From NCBI RefSeq assembly GCF_050908995.1, contig NW_027484977.1:18992-82991 (forward strand): a DNA stretch of 64,000 bases, given 5' to 3'. Positions 45,906 to 57,900 of the stretch are shown piece after piece. Both the position numbers and the translations under genes were made by a program. The stretch comes from Andrena cerasifolii. Taxonomy: Eukaryota; Arthropoda; Insecta; Hymenoptera; Andrenidae. A model generated the notes under the pieces. It was not told the DNA's origin and did not search any database. It worked only from the letters and a program-made list of their open reading frames with translations. Position 1 is the stretch's first letter. Each line of letters begins with the position of its first letter.

Positions 45906-48900
45906 GCTACCACTCTGGGCTGGATTCTAACCGGCTTGGTCGGCAATCCAGATAATTTCTCTAAAACGAAAGCTGCTGTCACTCTTCAGTGTACCACTGA
46001 CTTCGATATATCGGAGATCTTGCAAAAATTCTGGAAGCAAGAAGAGGTGTCGGCACCACTTTCTATATTAACCGCGGAAGAGAAGGCTTGCGAAGATCAC
46101 TTCGTTCGTACGCATTCTCGCGATAACAGTGGCAGGTATATCATCCGGATACCGTTTTCTCGTTCTAATAAAGACCTCGGTCTTTCTCGTGTAACCTCCG
46201 AGGTTCTCCTAAGAAAACTGGAGAGAAAATTCCATAATAGTCCTGAATTGGAAACGGCGTATCGCCAATTCATGGAAGAGTATGAGACGCTCAATCATAT
46301 GACTCTGGCCGCGGAAAATGCTCGCGATACTTCTAACTTTTATTATTTACCTCACCATGGGGTAATACGTTCGTCTAGTACTACTACAAAACTTAGAGTA
46401 GTTTTTAACGCGTCGTGTAAAACGACTTCTGGTTTTTCTCTAAACGATATAGTTCATACAGGTCCGAATTTACTACCGGAAATATTCGACATTCTAACAC
46501 GCTGGCGACTCCACTCCATTGTATTCTCGGCGGACATTGAAAAAATGTACCGCCAAATACGCGTCCATAACGACGACTGCGACTTCCAACGCATTCTGTG
46601 GCGGAAGAAATCCTCGGAGCCAGTACAAGCGTACCGGCTACGCACGGTAACGTACGGGATGGCGTGTGCCCCCTATCTAGCTATTCGTACGCTTAAACAA
46701 TTAAGCTCGGATGAACGGGAACGCTACCCTTTAGCAGCACCGTGTTTACTAGACGACGTTTATATGGACGATGTGATTTCGGGAGCTGGAACCTTGCCGG
46801 TCGCTCTTGAACTCCAGAGAGAGTTACTTTCCTTGCTCAAGGCGGGCGGATTTAAACTTAGAAAGTGGACCTCGAATCGGCCCGAGCTCCTCGAAAATCT
46901 GCCTCACGATTATATTGCTTCTACTCCTGAACTCTCATGCAATTTCGAGGGCACTTTCTCGTTGCTAGGTTTGAAATGGCAGACCAGCCTAGACTGCTTT
47001 ATTTTTACCGTATCGTCGAAAACCCGAGACGAAGCTCTAACAAAACGCGCCGTCTTTCGGGAGACTGCGAGTCTGTACGATCCGTTAGGATTTCTTGCAC
47101 CGGTAATAATTGTCGCGAAAATATTCGTACAATCGCTCTGGCTCCTAAAACTGGAATGGGACGAACCGCTCCCTACTTCTTTAGTGGAAACTTGGGAACA
47201 TTATTATGCCGGGTTAGGAGCTCTCTCCTCCTTGAGGATACCTCGCTGGGTTCTCGTAAACCCGGAAGCTGGATCCTACGAATTACACGGTTTCGCAGAC
47301 GCGTCCGAAAAAGCTTACGCCGCGGTTATATACATACGGTCCTCGTTCGATCGGTCAACTCCCCGAATAAGTTTGATCGCCGCTAAAACTAGAGTCGCTC
47401 CGTTAAAACAAAACTCTCTACCTCGCCTCGAATTGTGCGCTGCTACTCTTCTCACTCGGTTAATGATACGCGTTACTAAGGTTTTGAAATTACCACTCTG
47501 CGACGTACACCTTTGGTCGGACTCGACAATAGTTTTGAATTGGCTAAAAGGACAACCCTATCAATGGAAGACATTTGTCGCCAACCGCGTCTCCGAGATT
47601 CAAACCTCTCTACCGAGTGCGAAATGGCATCACGTTCGGACGAAAGAAAACCCAGCCGACTGCGCGTCGCGCGGTATAAACGGCGCTACGCTCGTGAATC
47701 ATTCACTATGGTGGCAAGGGCCATCATTCTTACGAAACTCTAAGTATAATGGCGAGTCAAAGCACATGGTCGATCTCAGTACGACGGAGGAGAAACGCGT
47801 ACAAACTATATTACACACTACTACACTAACCCCGAGCTTCTCTTTAGAGGACTTCTTAGCGAGATATTCGTCACTTAAGAAATTAACTCGCGTAACTGCT
47901 TGGTGCCTGCGTTATATGTGTCAGCTTCGACGCAAGCCCTCGCCGTTCTCTCAATTTAACTACATTCAAGCTCGCGAGATAGAGGATGCTAAACTTACCT
48001 TAGCAAAAGTTGTACAGCGCTGCGCGTTTCCTAGCGAACTCTCGATTCTGGAAAAATCCGCTACCATCTCCAGGGGGCCCCTTTCTCGTCTGGCCCCATT
48101 TCTGGACGACCAGAACGTCCTGAGGGTCGGTGGTCGCTTAAAGCATTCACTCCTGGATTTCGACCAGAAGCACCCGATTATTTTACCTGAACAGGGAAAT
48201 TTCACCGTTTTAATTATTCGTGATTGTCACGAACGAGTTCTCCACGGCGGCACTCAACTTACCTTGAGTTCGCTGCGACAAGAATACTGGATTCTCAGGG
48301 GACGACGTGCAGTCCGTAACTATATACACTCTTGTGTCACGTGTTGGCGATGGCGCGCCAAAACTTCCCAACAGCTGATGGGAAATCTTCCTTCGTCGCG
48401 CGTTACCCCAGCTAGACCTTTTCTTCACTCCGGGGTAGACTACGCTGGGCCCTTTCTAACAAAAACATCTCCAGGACGCGGACATCGAACTCGAAAGTCC
48501 TACGTCGCCGTCTTCATTTGCTTGTGCACTCGCGCTATCCACTTGGAACTTGTCACGGATTACACAACAGACGCTTTTCTAGCCGCCTACCGTCGCTTCG
48601 TTTCTCGACGAGGTAACTGCGCTTCGATACGCAGCGACTGTGGGACAAATTTCGTCGGTGCAGACAAGGAGTTACGACGTTTGTTCTCCGACGCCTCCGG
48701 CGAACTGGGGAAGTTGGCGCCTCTACTGGCCGACCTGGGTACTACCTGGATATTCAATCCACCGGCCGCTCCCCACTTCGGGGGGATCTGGGAGTCCGCC
48801 GTGAAGTCTATGAAGCATCACCTTCGTCGAGTCATTGGCGACACCCCACTGACGTTTTAGGAGATGACTACTCTCCTGAATCAAATAGAGACTTGCCTAA

Positions 48901-49339
48901 ATTCCAGGCCGCACTTACCGTTGAGCGACGAACCAGACAATTTTCAGTTTTTAACTCCGGGGCACTTTCTTATAGGCTCTGCATTAATAGCAATTCCTGA
49001 ACCTTCTCTCACTGCGGAGTCGTCAAATCGACTCGCTCGCTGGCAGAAAATTCAGCAAATGAGGGATCACTACTGGAAGCGGTGGTCTGCCGAATAGCTC
49101 TGCAAGGACGTCCGAAGTGGATCGCTGCCCACCCTAACGTTCAGCCCGGACAACTCTGCCTCGTGAAGAACGAGGCAACTCCACCAACTCACTGGCCGAT
49201 TGGACGCATCACTGAAGTTCATCCTGGACCGGATGGCCTTGTACGCGTTGTCACAATCCGGACACCCAAGACGACACTACAGCGCCCTATTGCGAAAATA
49301 AGTCTTTTCCCCTCGGAGCCAAGCGACGAGGCTCTATAA
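45906..49339 (+). pseudogene. pol: BEL Pol (RT, RNase H, integrase), broken
   Basis: Same frame as gag. Counting residues from the first ATG, 45936: RT with YMDD near 276-279, RNase H near 454 (FADASEKAYAAV), integrase zinc domain (H near 764, C near 799), and integrase D near 834, D near 898, E near 951. Stops are a TAG at 48858 and a TAG at 49095. The part after about 49085 (GRPKW onward, to 49339) lies in another frame, so there is also a frameshift near 49085. Four breaks in all with the TAA at 45903. LTR identity is high, so breakage is recent or the element moved with help from others. It cannot now make full Pol. Confidence 0.9.
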
Positions 49340-49397
49340 ATCTTGGTTGCTTTCTTTGTTCATATTCGTCGCGCACCCGCTACGAAGGCGGGCGGAA

Positions 49398-49941
49398 TGT
49401 TTCGTGTACATGCTGTATATAGTGCTTTTTCTTCTTACTAGATTTAAGACGTATCACATAAGTTACTTTTAATAATAGTATCGCCATCTGACGCGACACA
49501 AAGCGTTCATGAGCTTCTCTCTCCCCACTAATCAACTAACTACGTTTCCGCGATCGCGGAAGTCTTCTCTCCGTCTGCCAGGTAGTCGGTTCTGGTCGGT
49601 TCAATGCTCGTGTTCGCAATTCTTGCGAATTCTATACTGGTTACGCGAGAGAGAAATAGTGAACGCTTGATAATATCATCGATATCTGTTCCACGCTCGC
49701 GTTACGTACGATTCATACCTGATACTCGGGTTAAAAGTTAGTGTGACAAAAGAACTTGTAAAGACGAAAACTTTATTATAATCGTTCAAGCCTACGGGAC
49801 GTTACAAACTAGACGATATTTAAAACTATCCTTATTCTACTCAAATTTACTTATATCTAGTTAACCTTCTTCCAACTAATACACCAAAGGACTGCGTATC
49901 GGTTACAGCCACTTGCTTTGTCTAAGATCCTAACTTAAACG
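49398..49941 (+). repeat. 3' LTR of BEL element
   Basis: 544 bp, starting TGTTTCG after a purine-rich stretch (ggcgggcggaa). Differs from the 5' LTR at about four sites. Confidence 0.92.
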
Positions 49942-52056
49942 ATTTTTTTAAAATTTTTATTTGTTTATTTTTTTAAATTTTTTTTATTTTTCTTTTAAAT
50001 TTTTGTATATTTTTTTTTATTTTAAATATTTTTTTTAATTTTTTATTTTAATTTTTTTTTATTTTTTTGAAAATTTTTAAAATTTTTTTTTTAATTTTTT
50101 TATATTGTTTTTAATTTTTTAAAATTTTTAGTTAATTTTTTAAATTTTTAAAATTTTTTTTAAAAAATATTTTTAAATTTATTTAAAATTCTTAAAACTA
50201 TGTTTTAATTTTTTAACAATTTTTTTTAAATTTTTAATTTTTTTTTCAATTTTTTTTAAAAGTTTTATTTAATTTTACAAAATTTTTTTAAAAAAATTTT
50301 TTTTTTTTTTATATTTAAATTTTTTTTAAATTTTTTAAAAAATTTAAAAAAAAATTTTCAAATTATTTGAAACTTTTTTAATTTAATTATTTTTTTTTTA
50401 AATTTTTAAAAAATTTTTTTAAAAAATTGTTTTAATTTTTTAAAAAATTGTTTTAATTTTTTAACAATTTTTAAAATTTTTTTTAATTTTTATTTTTCTT
50501 TTATTTTACTTTTTTAATTTTTTTTTAAATTTTTATTTTTCTTTTATTTTACTTTTAATTTTTTTTTTAAATTTTATGTTTTTTTTTAAATTTTTTGAAA
50601 ATTTTTTGAAAATATTTAAAAAAAAATTTTTAAATTTTTTAAATTTTTTTTTTAAATTTTTATTTAATTTTTTTTAATTTTTTTATATTTTTTAAAAAAT
50701 TTGTTTTAATTTTTTAACAATTTTTAAATTTTTTTAAAATTTTTATTTTTCTTTTATTTTACTTTTTTAATTTTTTTAAATTTTAAATGTTTTTTTTTAA
50801 TTTTCTTATAATTTTTTTTTTTTAAATTTTTTAATTTTTTTAAAAATATTTTGAAATTTTTATTTAATTTTAAAATTTTTTTAATTTTTTTTATATTTTT
50901 CAAATTTTAAAAAAAATTTTTCTTTATTTTTTTTTAATTTAAAAAAAATTATTTATTTTTGTTTTAAATTATTATTTTTTTAATTTTTATTTGTTTATTT
51001 TTTTTAATTTTTTATTTTTCTTTTAAATTTTTGTATATTTTTTTATTTAAAAAAGAAATTTTTTATATTTTAAAATTTTTTTATTTTTTTAATTTTTTTA
51101 AAAAAATTTTTGTAATTTTTTAAAATTTTTAAATTTAAAAAAAATTTTAATTTTTTTTCAATTTTTATTTATTTTCTAAAATTTAAAATTTTTTTTTTAT
51201 TTTCCTTTATATTTAAAATTTTTTCAATTTTTTTACAAAATTTTTAAATTTTTTTCAAATTATTTGAAAATTTTTTAATTTATTTTTTTTTATATTTTTT
51301 TTAATTTTTAAAAATTTTTTTTTAAAAAAATGTTTTAATGTTTTAACAATTTTGTAATTTTTTTTAAATTTTTATTTAACTTTTTTTATTTTTTTTTAAT
51401 TTTTTAAAAAAAATTTTGAAATTTTTTTAAAATTTTTTTGAAAATTTTTAAAAATTTTTTTTAAATTTTTTTTTATATTTTTTATTTAATTTTTTTTAAA
51501 TTTGTATTTAATTTTTTAAATTTTTTTATAAATTTTTTTGATAATTTTTTTAAAATTATTTCTTTTTATTTCAAAAAACGTTTTTTTAATTTTTTTTAAA
51601 TTTTATTTTTCCTTTCTTTTAACCTTTAAAATTTTAATTTTTTTTTAAATTTTTAGAAAAAAATTTTTAATTTATTTTGTTTTTTTAAATTTTTATTTTT
51701 CTTTTATTTTACTTTTTTAATTTTTTTAAATTTTAAATTTTATTTTAAATTTTCTTATTTTTTTAAAATTTTTTTTAAATTTTTAACAATTTTTAAATTT
51801 TTTTTAAAATTTTTATTTTTCTTTTATTTTACTTTTTTAATTTTTTTAAATTTTAAATGTTTTTTTTAATTTTCTTATAATTTTTTTATTTTTTTTAAAT
51901 TTTTTAATTTTTTTAAAAATTTTTTGAAATTTTTATTTAATTTTAAAATTTTTTTTAATTTTTTTTTAAATTTTTTTAAAATTTTTAAATTTTTTTTTAA
52001 ATTTAAATTTTTTTTTAAATTTTTTTTTTAATTTTGTACAAAATTTTTTTTAATTT
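49942..52056. repeat. AT satellite block
   Basis: T-rich satellite continuing that of 16393-33577 and 42592-43378, including the 'ttttctttttattt' and 'tttcaaaaaacg' markers. No gene is seen. It ends at the Gypsy2 LTR. Confidence 0.93.
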
Positions 52057-52119
52057 TGTCACGTCCCGGGTGAAGGTCTTTTTTAGGGGAATGACATAGT
52101 TGGGGTAGATCGGGAGGAA

Positions 52120-52413
52120 GCCTTGGCACGAAAACCAGTTTCGCGACACAAGGCTAGTTGGGGGAGTTTAGGCACGAAAACCAGCTTCGCGGCACTAAGC
52201 AGGATAGGACTTTGGCACGAAAACTAGTTTTGCGGCACAAAGTGAGGCAGGAGTTAGGCACGAAAACAAGTTTCGCGGCACTAGGAACGATGGGAGTTAA
52301 GCACGAAAACAGGTTTCGCGGCACTAGGAACGATGGGAGTTAGGCACGAAAACAGGTTTCGCGGCACTAGGCACGATGGGAGTTAGGCACGAAAACAAGT
52401 TTCGCGGCGCAAG
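52120..52413 (-). other. Covarying hairpin array in U5 of Gypsy2 (3' LTR)
   Basis: Seven units read here on the + strand as outer stem, GCA, inner stem CGAAA/TTTCG, loop of 5, CGGCA (or CGACA), outer stem. Units 1-3 (52120-52154, 52166-52200, 52209-52243) have six-pair outer stems that all differ: GCCTTG/CAAGGC, GTTTAG/CTAAGC (one wobble), ACTTTG/CAAAGT. Units 4-6 have short TTAG/CTAG stems; unit 7 keeps only the inner stem. In RNA sense the complement folds the same way. The topology parallels that of Gypsy1 with opposite internal-loop asymmetry (5 and 3 nt). Confidence 0.75.
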
Positions 52414-53154
52414 CAACCAGGGAAGGTAAAGCAGTAATCAAGCACCAGAGTGACACCCGTTAGACACAAGCATGGGTATTTAAAGTCCTGATAATTGGAT
52501 TTACCGTTGCATTAATATAAGAAACCTCGCGTTATATTTCTTTATAATAGAGGTAACGGTATGGTCGTACAAGGCCTATACGAAAGTAAGCCTTGTAAAC
52601 ACTGTAAGAAATCCCGGAGTTCGCGAACCGAGATCAGCTGTTGCAGTGGCTTGTTATGATTCGGTAATTCCGTAACCGAAGGATCACTACAATAATTCGA
52701 AGCGTTATTTAGAATAAGAACGTTTATTCAGTTCAAAGCATATGTGGTAATATTATAATAATGCGTGGGACGTTGAGCATTAGCACAAAACATTTATATA
52801 AATGGTAAACAATAGCAATATATAGATGAACATGAAATATGCGAGTATTAGCAATAGACAAGAATATGAATAGCAATAAGCGTTAGGAATGTTAAGATGA
52901 TATAAACGATAAGCAATAATAAGAAAAGCATAAGCAAGAAAGTGTAATATAAATGGCGATGATATGCAGTGTTATAATAAGTAATATTAATTGCTCACAG
53001 TTGTTGTCGAAAGTGAATCTCTCGTCGAGAGTAGTTGCACTGAATTTAATGCACGTTAGTTAAATTGTTACTTTCGTTGAACTGTTTCTATGGAAGAGCT
53101 TTCCGTAGAAGAAGAGTCCGTAGAAGAAGAGTGCTACGGCCTCTGGGGCCCTTG

Positions 53155-53162
53155 TATTTATA
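53155..53162 (-). promoter_or_regulatory. LTR TATA box of Gypsy2 (3' LTR)
   Basis: TATAAATA on the - strand. Transcription would begin about 30 bases further left, near 53131. The 5' LTR has the same box at about 62242-62249. No clear initiator was found. Confidence 0.55.
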
Positions 53163-53675
53163 CAGTGTTTAGGTATGAGGGGTGTGCGCGGTATGCACCG
53201 TGACTCATGCACGAAATATGCGTCGCAATAAGACTTCCGGGTTTTTTATAAAGGGCATTCGAAAAGGACTTCGCAATATTATTTCCGGGGTTTTTATGAG
53301 GGGCGCTCGAGAAGGGGGACTCAAACTAGTTACATGTGGTTTGCGTGTTTTGATTGGAACGGGGTAAGAGTGGCTTTGACTCGGTGGGTCGTAGGGAGGT
53401 CGTGAGACGTAGTCTCGATGTAAGAGGGTTTTTGGGACGAGGGACTTGTTTAGACTTTGAAGGTGAGGGAGGAGATCGTGCCTCGTAGGGCGTAGAGGGA
53501 AGGGGATTTCGTAGTAGATCATCTTGAGATAGGGACCGCTAAGGTATATCGTCAAGGTGGTCGGTAGTTGGGAAAAAGGGGTAAGATTTGAATTCGAGGG
53601 ATTTTGGCGAAGATTTGGAGTTATTTGTGGGGAAGACTCTAATTACGACTGCGCGAAAAATAGTGGGACGTCACA

Positions 53676-53687
53676 CCTCCCCCCTTA
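53676..53687 (-). other. Polypurine tract of Gypsy2
   Basis: On the - strand TAAGGGGGGAGG abuts the 3' LTR start TGTGACG. Confidence 0.85.
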
Positions 53688-54392
53688 TATGAAGAAATGC
53701 CTGCATTTCTTAACATTAAGGAGCGGGATGGACTTAGCTGTTCGCCATCACGCGAAAAACAAATATATATTTATGGTGCCCCGAAAAAATGAAAATAATA
53801 AAAAAAATTTGATTTTTAATAATGAAATTATTACTAAAGGGAAATATATACAAGGGATTTATTTACAAGGAAGAGGGGGGTGGAAGGAAGATTTTGTTGT
53901 GCCCTGCGTGATGGCTCGCAAGGCTGGTACGGGATCTGGCGTAATCGTGGGTTCGGGAGTGATTAAAGGATGAGAATCCACCGGATGAACTACACCAAGT
54001 GTGATTAAACCCAAAGACTAAGTCTTTATTCAAAAACACTTAAACTAGACCGGAGTGTACAAGTAGGAATTAACCGTGTTAACTGGTCGAGAGTCGGCTC
54101 TAGAGTCTCTCGATTTGCGGCGGCAAATCGGTTTTTATTGCGCTATTGGGCGTGGTGCCGTCGCTTCGCGTTGCCGTGCATGGTCACGTTGCAACGCTCG
54201 CAATTTCGCTGATTTTGTAGTTTCGCGCTTTGCCTCGCAACTGATTTTGCTTAGGAACGTCTCGAACGTTCTGGAGTAGTATAATGGTTAATATGAAGTA
54301 TAATATGTCGCGTGACACGTGTGCTTGGGCGTTGCCTGGGCACAACAGTTTGTTAGGACGGGAACTATTTACAGGATAGGTGGGGAGGGGAC
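53688..54392. other. Gypsy2 3' untranslated region, no gene recognised
   Basis: About 700 bases between the accessory ORF and the polypurine tract. Only short antisense or overlapping ORFs are present, and no domain or motif is recognisable. Nothing further seen. Confidence 0.6.
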
Positions 54393-54917
54393 TTAATAGG
54401 GGGTGCACTCATCCAGGAGGAAGGTGAGGTCCTGACCGCTCTGATATAGGTCATCGAACCATCTCAAAAACTCGGGTGTCAGCCCCTCGTGGTCTGGGAC
54501 CCTGGTGGCTGACCTCGTGTCCAGGATTTCCACCACTCCTGGCCAAGGTGGAATGACGGAAGGAACGGGGAAGTCGGGACCTAGGGATGGTGTTAGGATC
54601 TGGAGTGGTGCTGGAGGGGCGAGTCCCCGTTCCGTCGCCGCGTACGCGGGAGGGTTATACGGGGGCGGGGGTGTTGCGGCCTCCTGCATCTTCTCCCAAT
54701 CCGTCGGCGTTGGCGGGGGCGAGTCATCGATGGTGATGACCTCTATGGCCTCCCTGATGACGACGGAGGATGTTATCCTGGGGAGGAGGGGCGAAACGCT
54801 CCTTCCTTCCTTTATGGCCTGCCGGCGCCGCCATCGGAGTTGGGCCAGTTTATGGCCCTTTCCTCCACCCTTATGCGGCCTTCTGGGGGAAGGCCCATCT
54901 CCTCTAGAGGCGGGCAT
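54393..54917 (-). CDS. Gypsy2 accessory ORF: basic, SIM-like and tandem PPxY protein
   Basis: 174 residues, in the position env would occupy, 76 bases after the pol stop. The first ~40 residues are strongly basic (RRPHKGGGKGHK, RWRRR). At residues 60-65, VITIDD followed by SPPP fits a SUMO-interaction motif (hydrophobic x4 then acidic). At 84-87 and 89-92, PPPY and PPAY form two adjacent PPxY motifs, which in retroviral proteins recruit WW-domain (Nedd4-type) ubiquitin ligases for budding. The C-terminal third is Pro-rich then acidic (FDDLYQSGQDLTFLLDE). No membrane segment, so it is not Env. Expression could come from a spliced or internal transcript; a TATATA lies upstream but no initiator. 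Family unknown; motifs are short and function is inference. Confidence 0.65.
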   Translation of the reverse strand: MPASRGDGPSPRRPHKGGGKGHKLAQLRWRRRQAIKEGRSVSPLLPRITSSVVIREAIEVITIDDSPPPTPTDWEKMQEAATPPPPYNPPAYAATERGLAPPAPLQILTPSLGPDFPVPSVIPPWPGVVEILDTRSATRVPDHEGLTPEFLRWFDDLYQSGQDLTFLLDECTPY

Positions 54918-54993
54918 GGCTGATATTTTTGCTGCTTTTAGAAATGGGTTTAAATTGATTAATCACATGTATATAGGTTTGGTGTTATTACGC

Positions 54994-57900
54994 TCAACCG
55001 GGACTCTCGCGCATTCGACCAAGGCGCGCTTTATTCGCATGTATTATCCTGGTCCTGCCTTTCCAGGAAATTTTTAAATTTTGTGAAGGGATTACCTCCA
55101 GTATTGTGTGCGGACCAGAGTACTGGTCACCAAATTTTCCTTTTCGCGGTTCTATTAGAACGAAAACTGAGTCGCCCGGTTTGAAGGTCTCTTCGTTAAT
55201 ATGTTTGTCGTAATATCTTTTGTACCGAATTTTAGATTGATTGAGCTTTTCCGCTGCGGCGGTTTGTAATTCTTGCACCCTCGTGCTTAGTTTCGAGAAG
55301 TAATGGTTATATGTTTCGTTGTCAAAATCTTCGGGTACCGGACTTCGGCTGGGCACCCGGGCTACTTTCCCGAATACTAACTCGTGCGGAGTGTAACCAG
55401 TGCCCTCGTGGACACTAGTGTTATAAGAGAACGCGGCCAAATCGGTCCATTCGTCCCAGTCGCTGTATCTACCAATAAACATTTTCAGATATTCGGTCAA
55501 AACGTGGTGCGATCGCTCTAAAGAGCCGTTAGTCTGCGGGTGAAAGGCTGTGGTTCGAAATTGTTGGATTTTAAATTTCCGTGCTACCGCTTTCATGAAG
55601 TTACTAGTGAAATTTGTTCCTTGATCGGTGAGGATGGCTCTGGGAGCTCCGAATTGACAGATGAATTTTTTGATGAATGTATCTGCAATTTTTATTGACG
55701 TGGATTGTTTGAGGGGCTCACATACAAAGTATTTGGTCAGTAAATCCTGGATGGTTAGTATGTAGGTGTTGCCTGCTCTTGTGGTAGGCAGAGGCCCTAC
55801 TATATCCAGCGCAACCTTATCGAAAGCGCGTCCAGGCGTATCAGTAAGAATCATCGGTTGTCTGGTTTTAACACGGACGAGTTTCTTCCGTTGGCAATCC
55901 GCGCAGTTCCGAACGTAGCTTTCTACGGCTTTCTTCATACCTTTCCAAAAGTAGTGGGAGCGGATGCGGTTATATGTTTTAGTTACTCCCTTATGTCCGG
56001 CTATCGCGGATGCGTGATTTTCCGTAATTACGTTTTGTCGTTCCGATTCTACGGGGATTTGAACTAGTTGTAAACAAATGGTAACGCTAGTGTCCTCGTC
56101 ATTGACGGCTTCGAGGACACCCATAATAATATCTTGCCAGTTTAGCTGGTCGATATTTGTCGTTTTAGCTATGCTAAATGAATGTATTATCAGTTCACGT
56201 ACTACGTTTTTGAGAGAGGCAAGGGCGTCATCCCATGTCGTCGCGGTTAAGGGCGTATCTTTAGTTTCCTTAATAACCAGTCCGATAAGGATTTGTCCCT
56301 TATTGTATTTCACGTGGGCTTTGCCCAGTGTGAGGTCGCTTGGTGCCGTTAGAGTTCCCATTGCTTCCAAATGTTTAGCTCCGTCGTCGCACGGCTTTCC
56401 ATCCGCGCTTAGAAAGAAGACGAGTGTATCTTTTCGTAGGGATAGCGGGTCGCGGCTGATTGACGGCGTCACCCTGATGTCTCGATCGGGGTCTGCCTCG
56501 TATGCTGCTTCGTGAAGATCGTCCAGCTCGATTATTGAGGAATCCGAGTCTGAACTCGATTCGATTGACCCCATTGATACTGCCTCGGAGTCTGGATCAT
56601 CCGGTTCCTGTGGTGTGAATGGTCGCGGAGGCGACATAATTGAATGGGGAGTACTCAACCGCTCACTTTCTTCTTCTTGGTTCTCCTCCTCTACACTACT
56701 CATCGTTTCTTGTAGGGTATTCGGAGAGGAATCTGGTGGTTTCGTCGTGGGTGTTTCCTTTTGGCGCACTTTTCGGTACGGCTGTGTTCTGCGGGGTATC
56801 GTTCCCCAATGGGTGCTGGCCGTAGGTGTTGCTGCGGAGGTTGGTGCGTTGACGGTCCGAGGCCTCTTGGGGCTACTTGGTGTACCTGATAGGTCCTCCC
56901 AATCGTCGTCTGCTTCTTCTCGCGGTCTTACAGGACAAGCTGCTACTGTAGGAGTGTTACGGGATAGGGCGTCAGCAAGTTTGTTGCTTTTTCCTGGCTG
57001 ATAGCGAATTTCATATTTATATTCCGCTAGTTTTAGGCGCCATCTAACGAGGCGTGACGTCGGGTCCTTCACCTTATGTAACCAAATCAAGGGTTGATGG
57101 TCGGTATATAAAATAAATTTCCTTCCATAAAGGTAAGGTCGGAAGTATCTGACGCAGTATACTATAGCTAAGAGTTCCTTTTCTATAGTCGAGTAATTTA
57201 TTTCGGCCTTGTTCAGGAGTCGGGAAGCGTAAGCAATCGGTAGCTCTTTATCTGTGACAGCTTGACTCAATATTCCTCCTATAGCATATTCGGAGGCGTC
57301 TGTAGTAACGTGAAATTCCAGTTCAAAATTTGGATATTGCAGGATAGGTTTGTTCTGCAATGCTGATCTTAGATGATCGAAGGCGCTTTGCTGGGACGGT
57401 CCCCAGGCGAATGCTGTGTCCTTCTTCAGTAACGAGGTTAATGGGCGAGCCGTTTTAGAAAACTCTGGGATAAACCTTCTGTAATATCCGGTCAGTCCAA
57501 GGAATTCTTTGATTCCCTTTGGTGTGCGAGGTGCAGGGTAGTTCCGGACTGCTTGGACTTTTTGTTGGTCCGGTTTCACACCCTCCTCGGTGATTATGTG
57601 TCCCAAATATGCGACTTCTCTGTGCAGGAACTTACATTTGGAAGGTTGGAGTTTAAGGTTTGCCTCTCGTAAGCGATGGGCGAGTTTTTTAAATTTAATT
57701 AAGTGTTCCGTGAGGGAACTTGCGTAGAGGACGATATCGTCCAAATAAACGAACATTTCTGTGCCCTGGAGCCCCGTAAGGGTGTGGTCCATCAGACGTT
57801 GGAAAGTCGCCGGTGCATTACAAAGCCCAAATGGCATTCTTACAAACTCGTAGTGTCCATGAGGTGCAGAGAATGCTGTTTTTGGTGCGTCTTCCGGCTT

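Larger units (their letters stand above)
43379..49941 (+). mobile_element. BEL/Pao LTR retrotransposon, defective
   Basis: Two 544-bp LTRs starting TGTTTCG, a tRNA-Tyr primer site, and gag-pol in one frame, as is usual for BEL/Pao. The sequence is broken by two in-frame stops and a frameshift. LTRs differ at about four of 544 positions, including the terminal base (A in the 5' LTR, G in the 3' LTR). ATTTT at 43374-43378 and at 49942-49946 forms a plausible 5-bp target duplication, although chance is high in AT satellite. The insertion is therefore a simple one into that satellite. Confidence 0.93.
52057..53675 (-). repeat. 3' LTR of Gypsy2
   Basis: 1619 bp. On the - strand it runs TGTGACGTCCC to GGGACGTGACA (10 of 11 inverted). 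A TATA box TATAAATA (- strand, 53162-53155) and an AATAAA (53723 is not it; the site is 52728-52723) suggest U3, R and a long U5. U5 contains a hairpin array at 52120-52413. Confidence 0.94.

Noticed and set aside
53205..53555. 116-residue ORF in the Gypsy2 LTR (and its copy at 62292)
   Set aside because: Pro-rich without a recognisable domain, lies within U3 on the sense strand of the element and is absent outside it; likely chance. Worth noting only because it is open in both LTRs.
54918..54993. Internal promoter for the Gypsy2 accessory ORF (TATATA)
   Set aside because: TATATA is present on the - strand but no TCAG lies at about 30 bases, so support is too weak.
54505..55077. 190-residue ORF on the + strand
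   Set aside because: Antisense shadow of the accessory ORF and the pol end.
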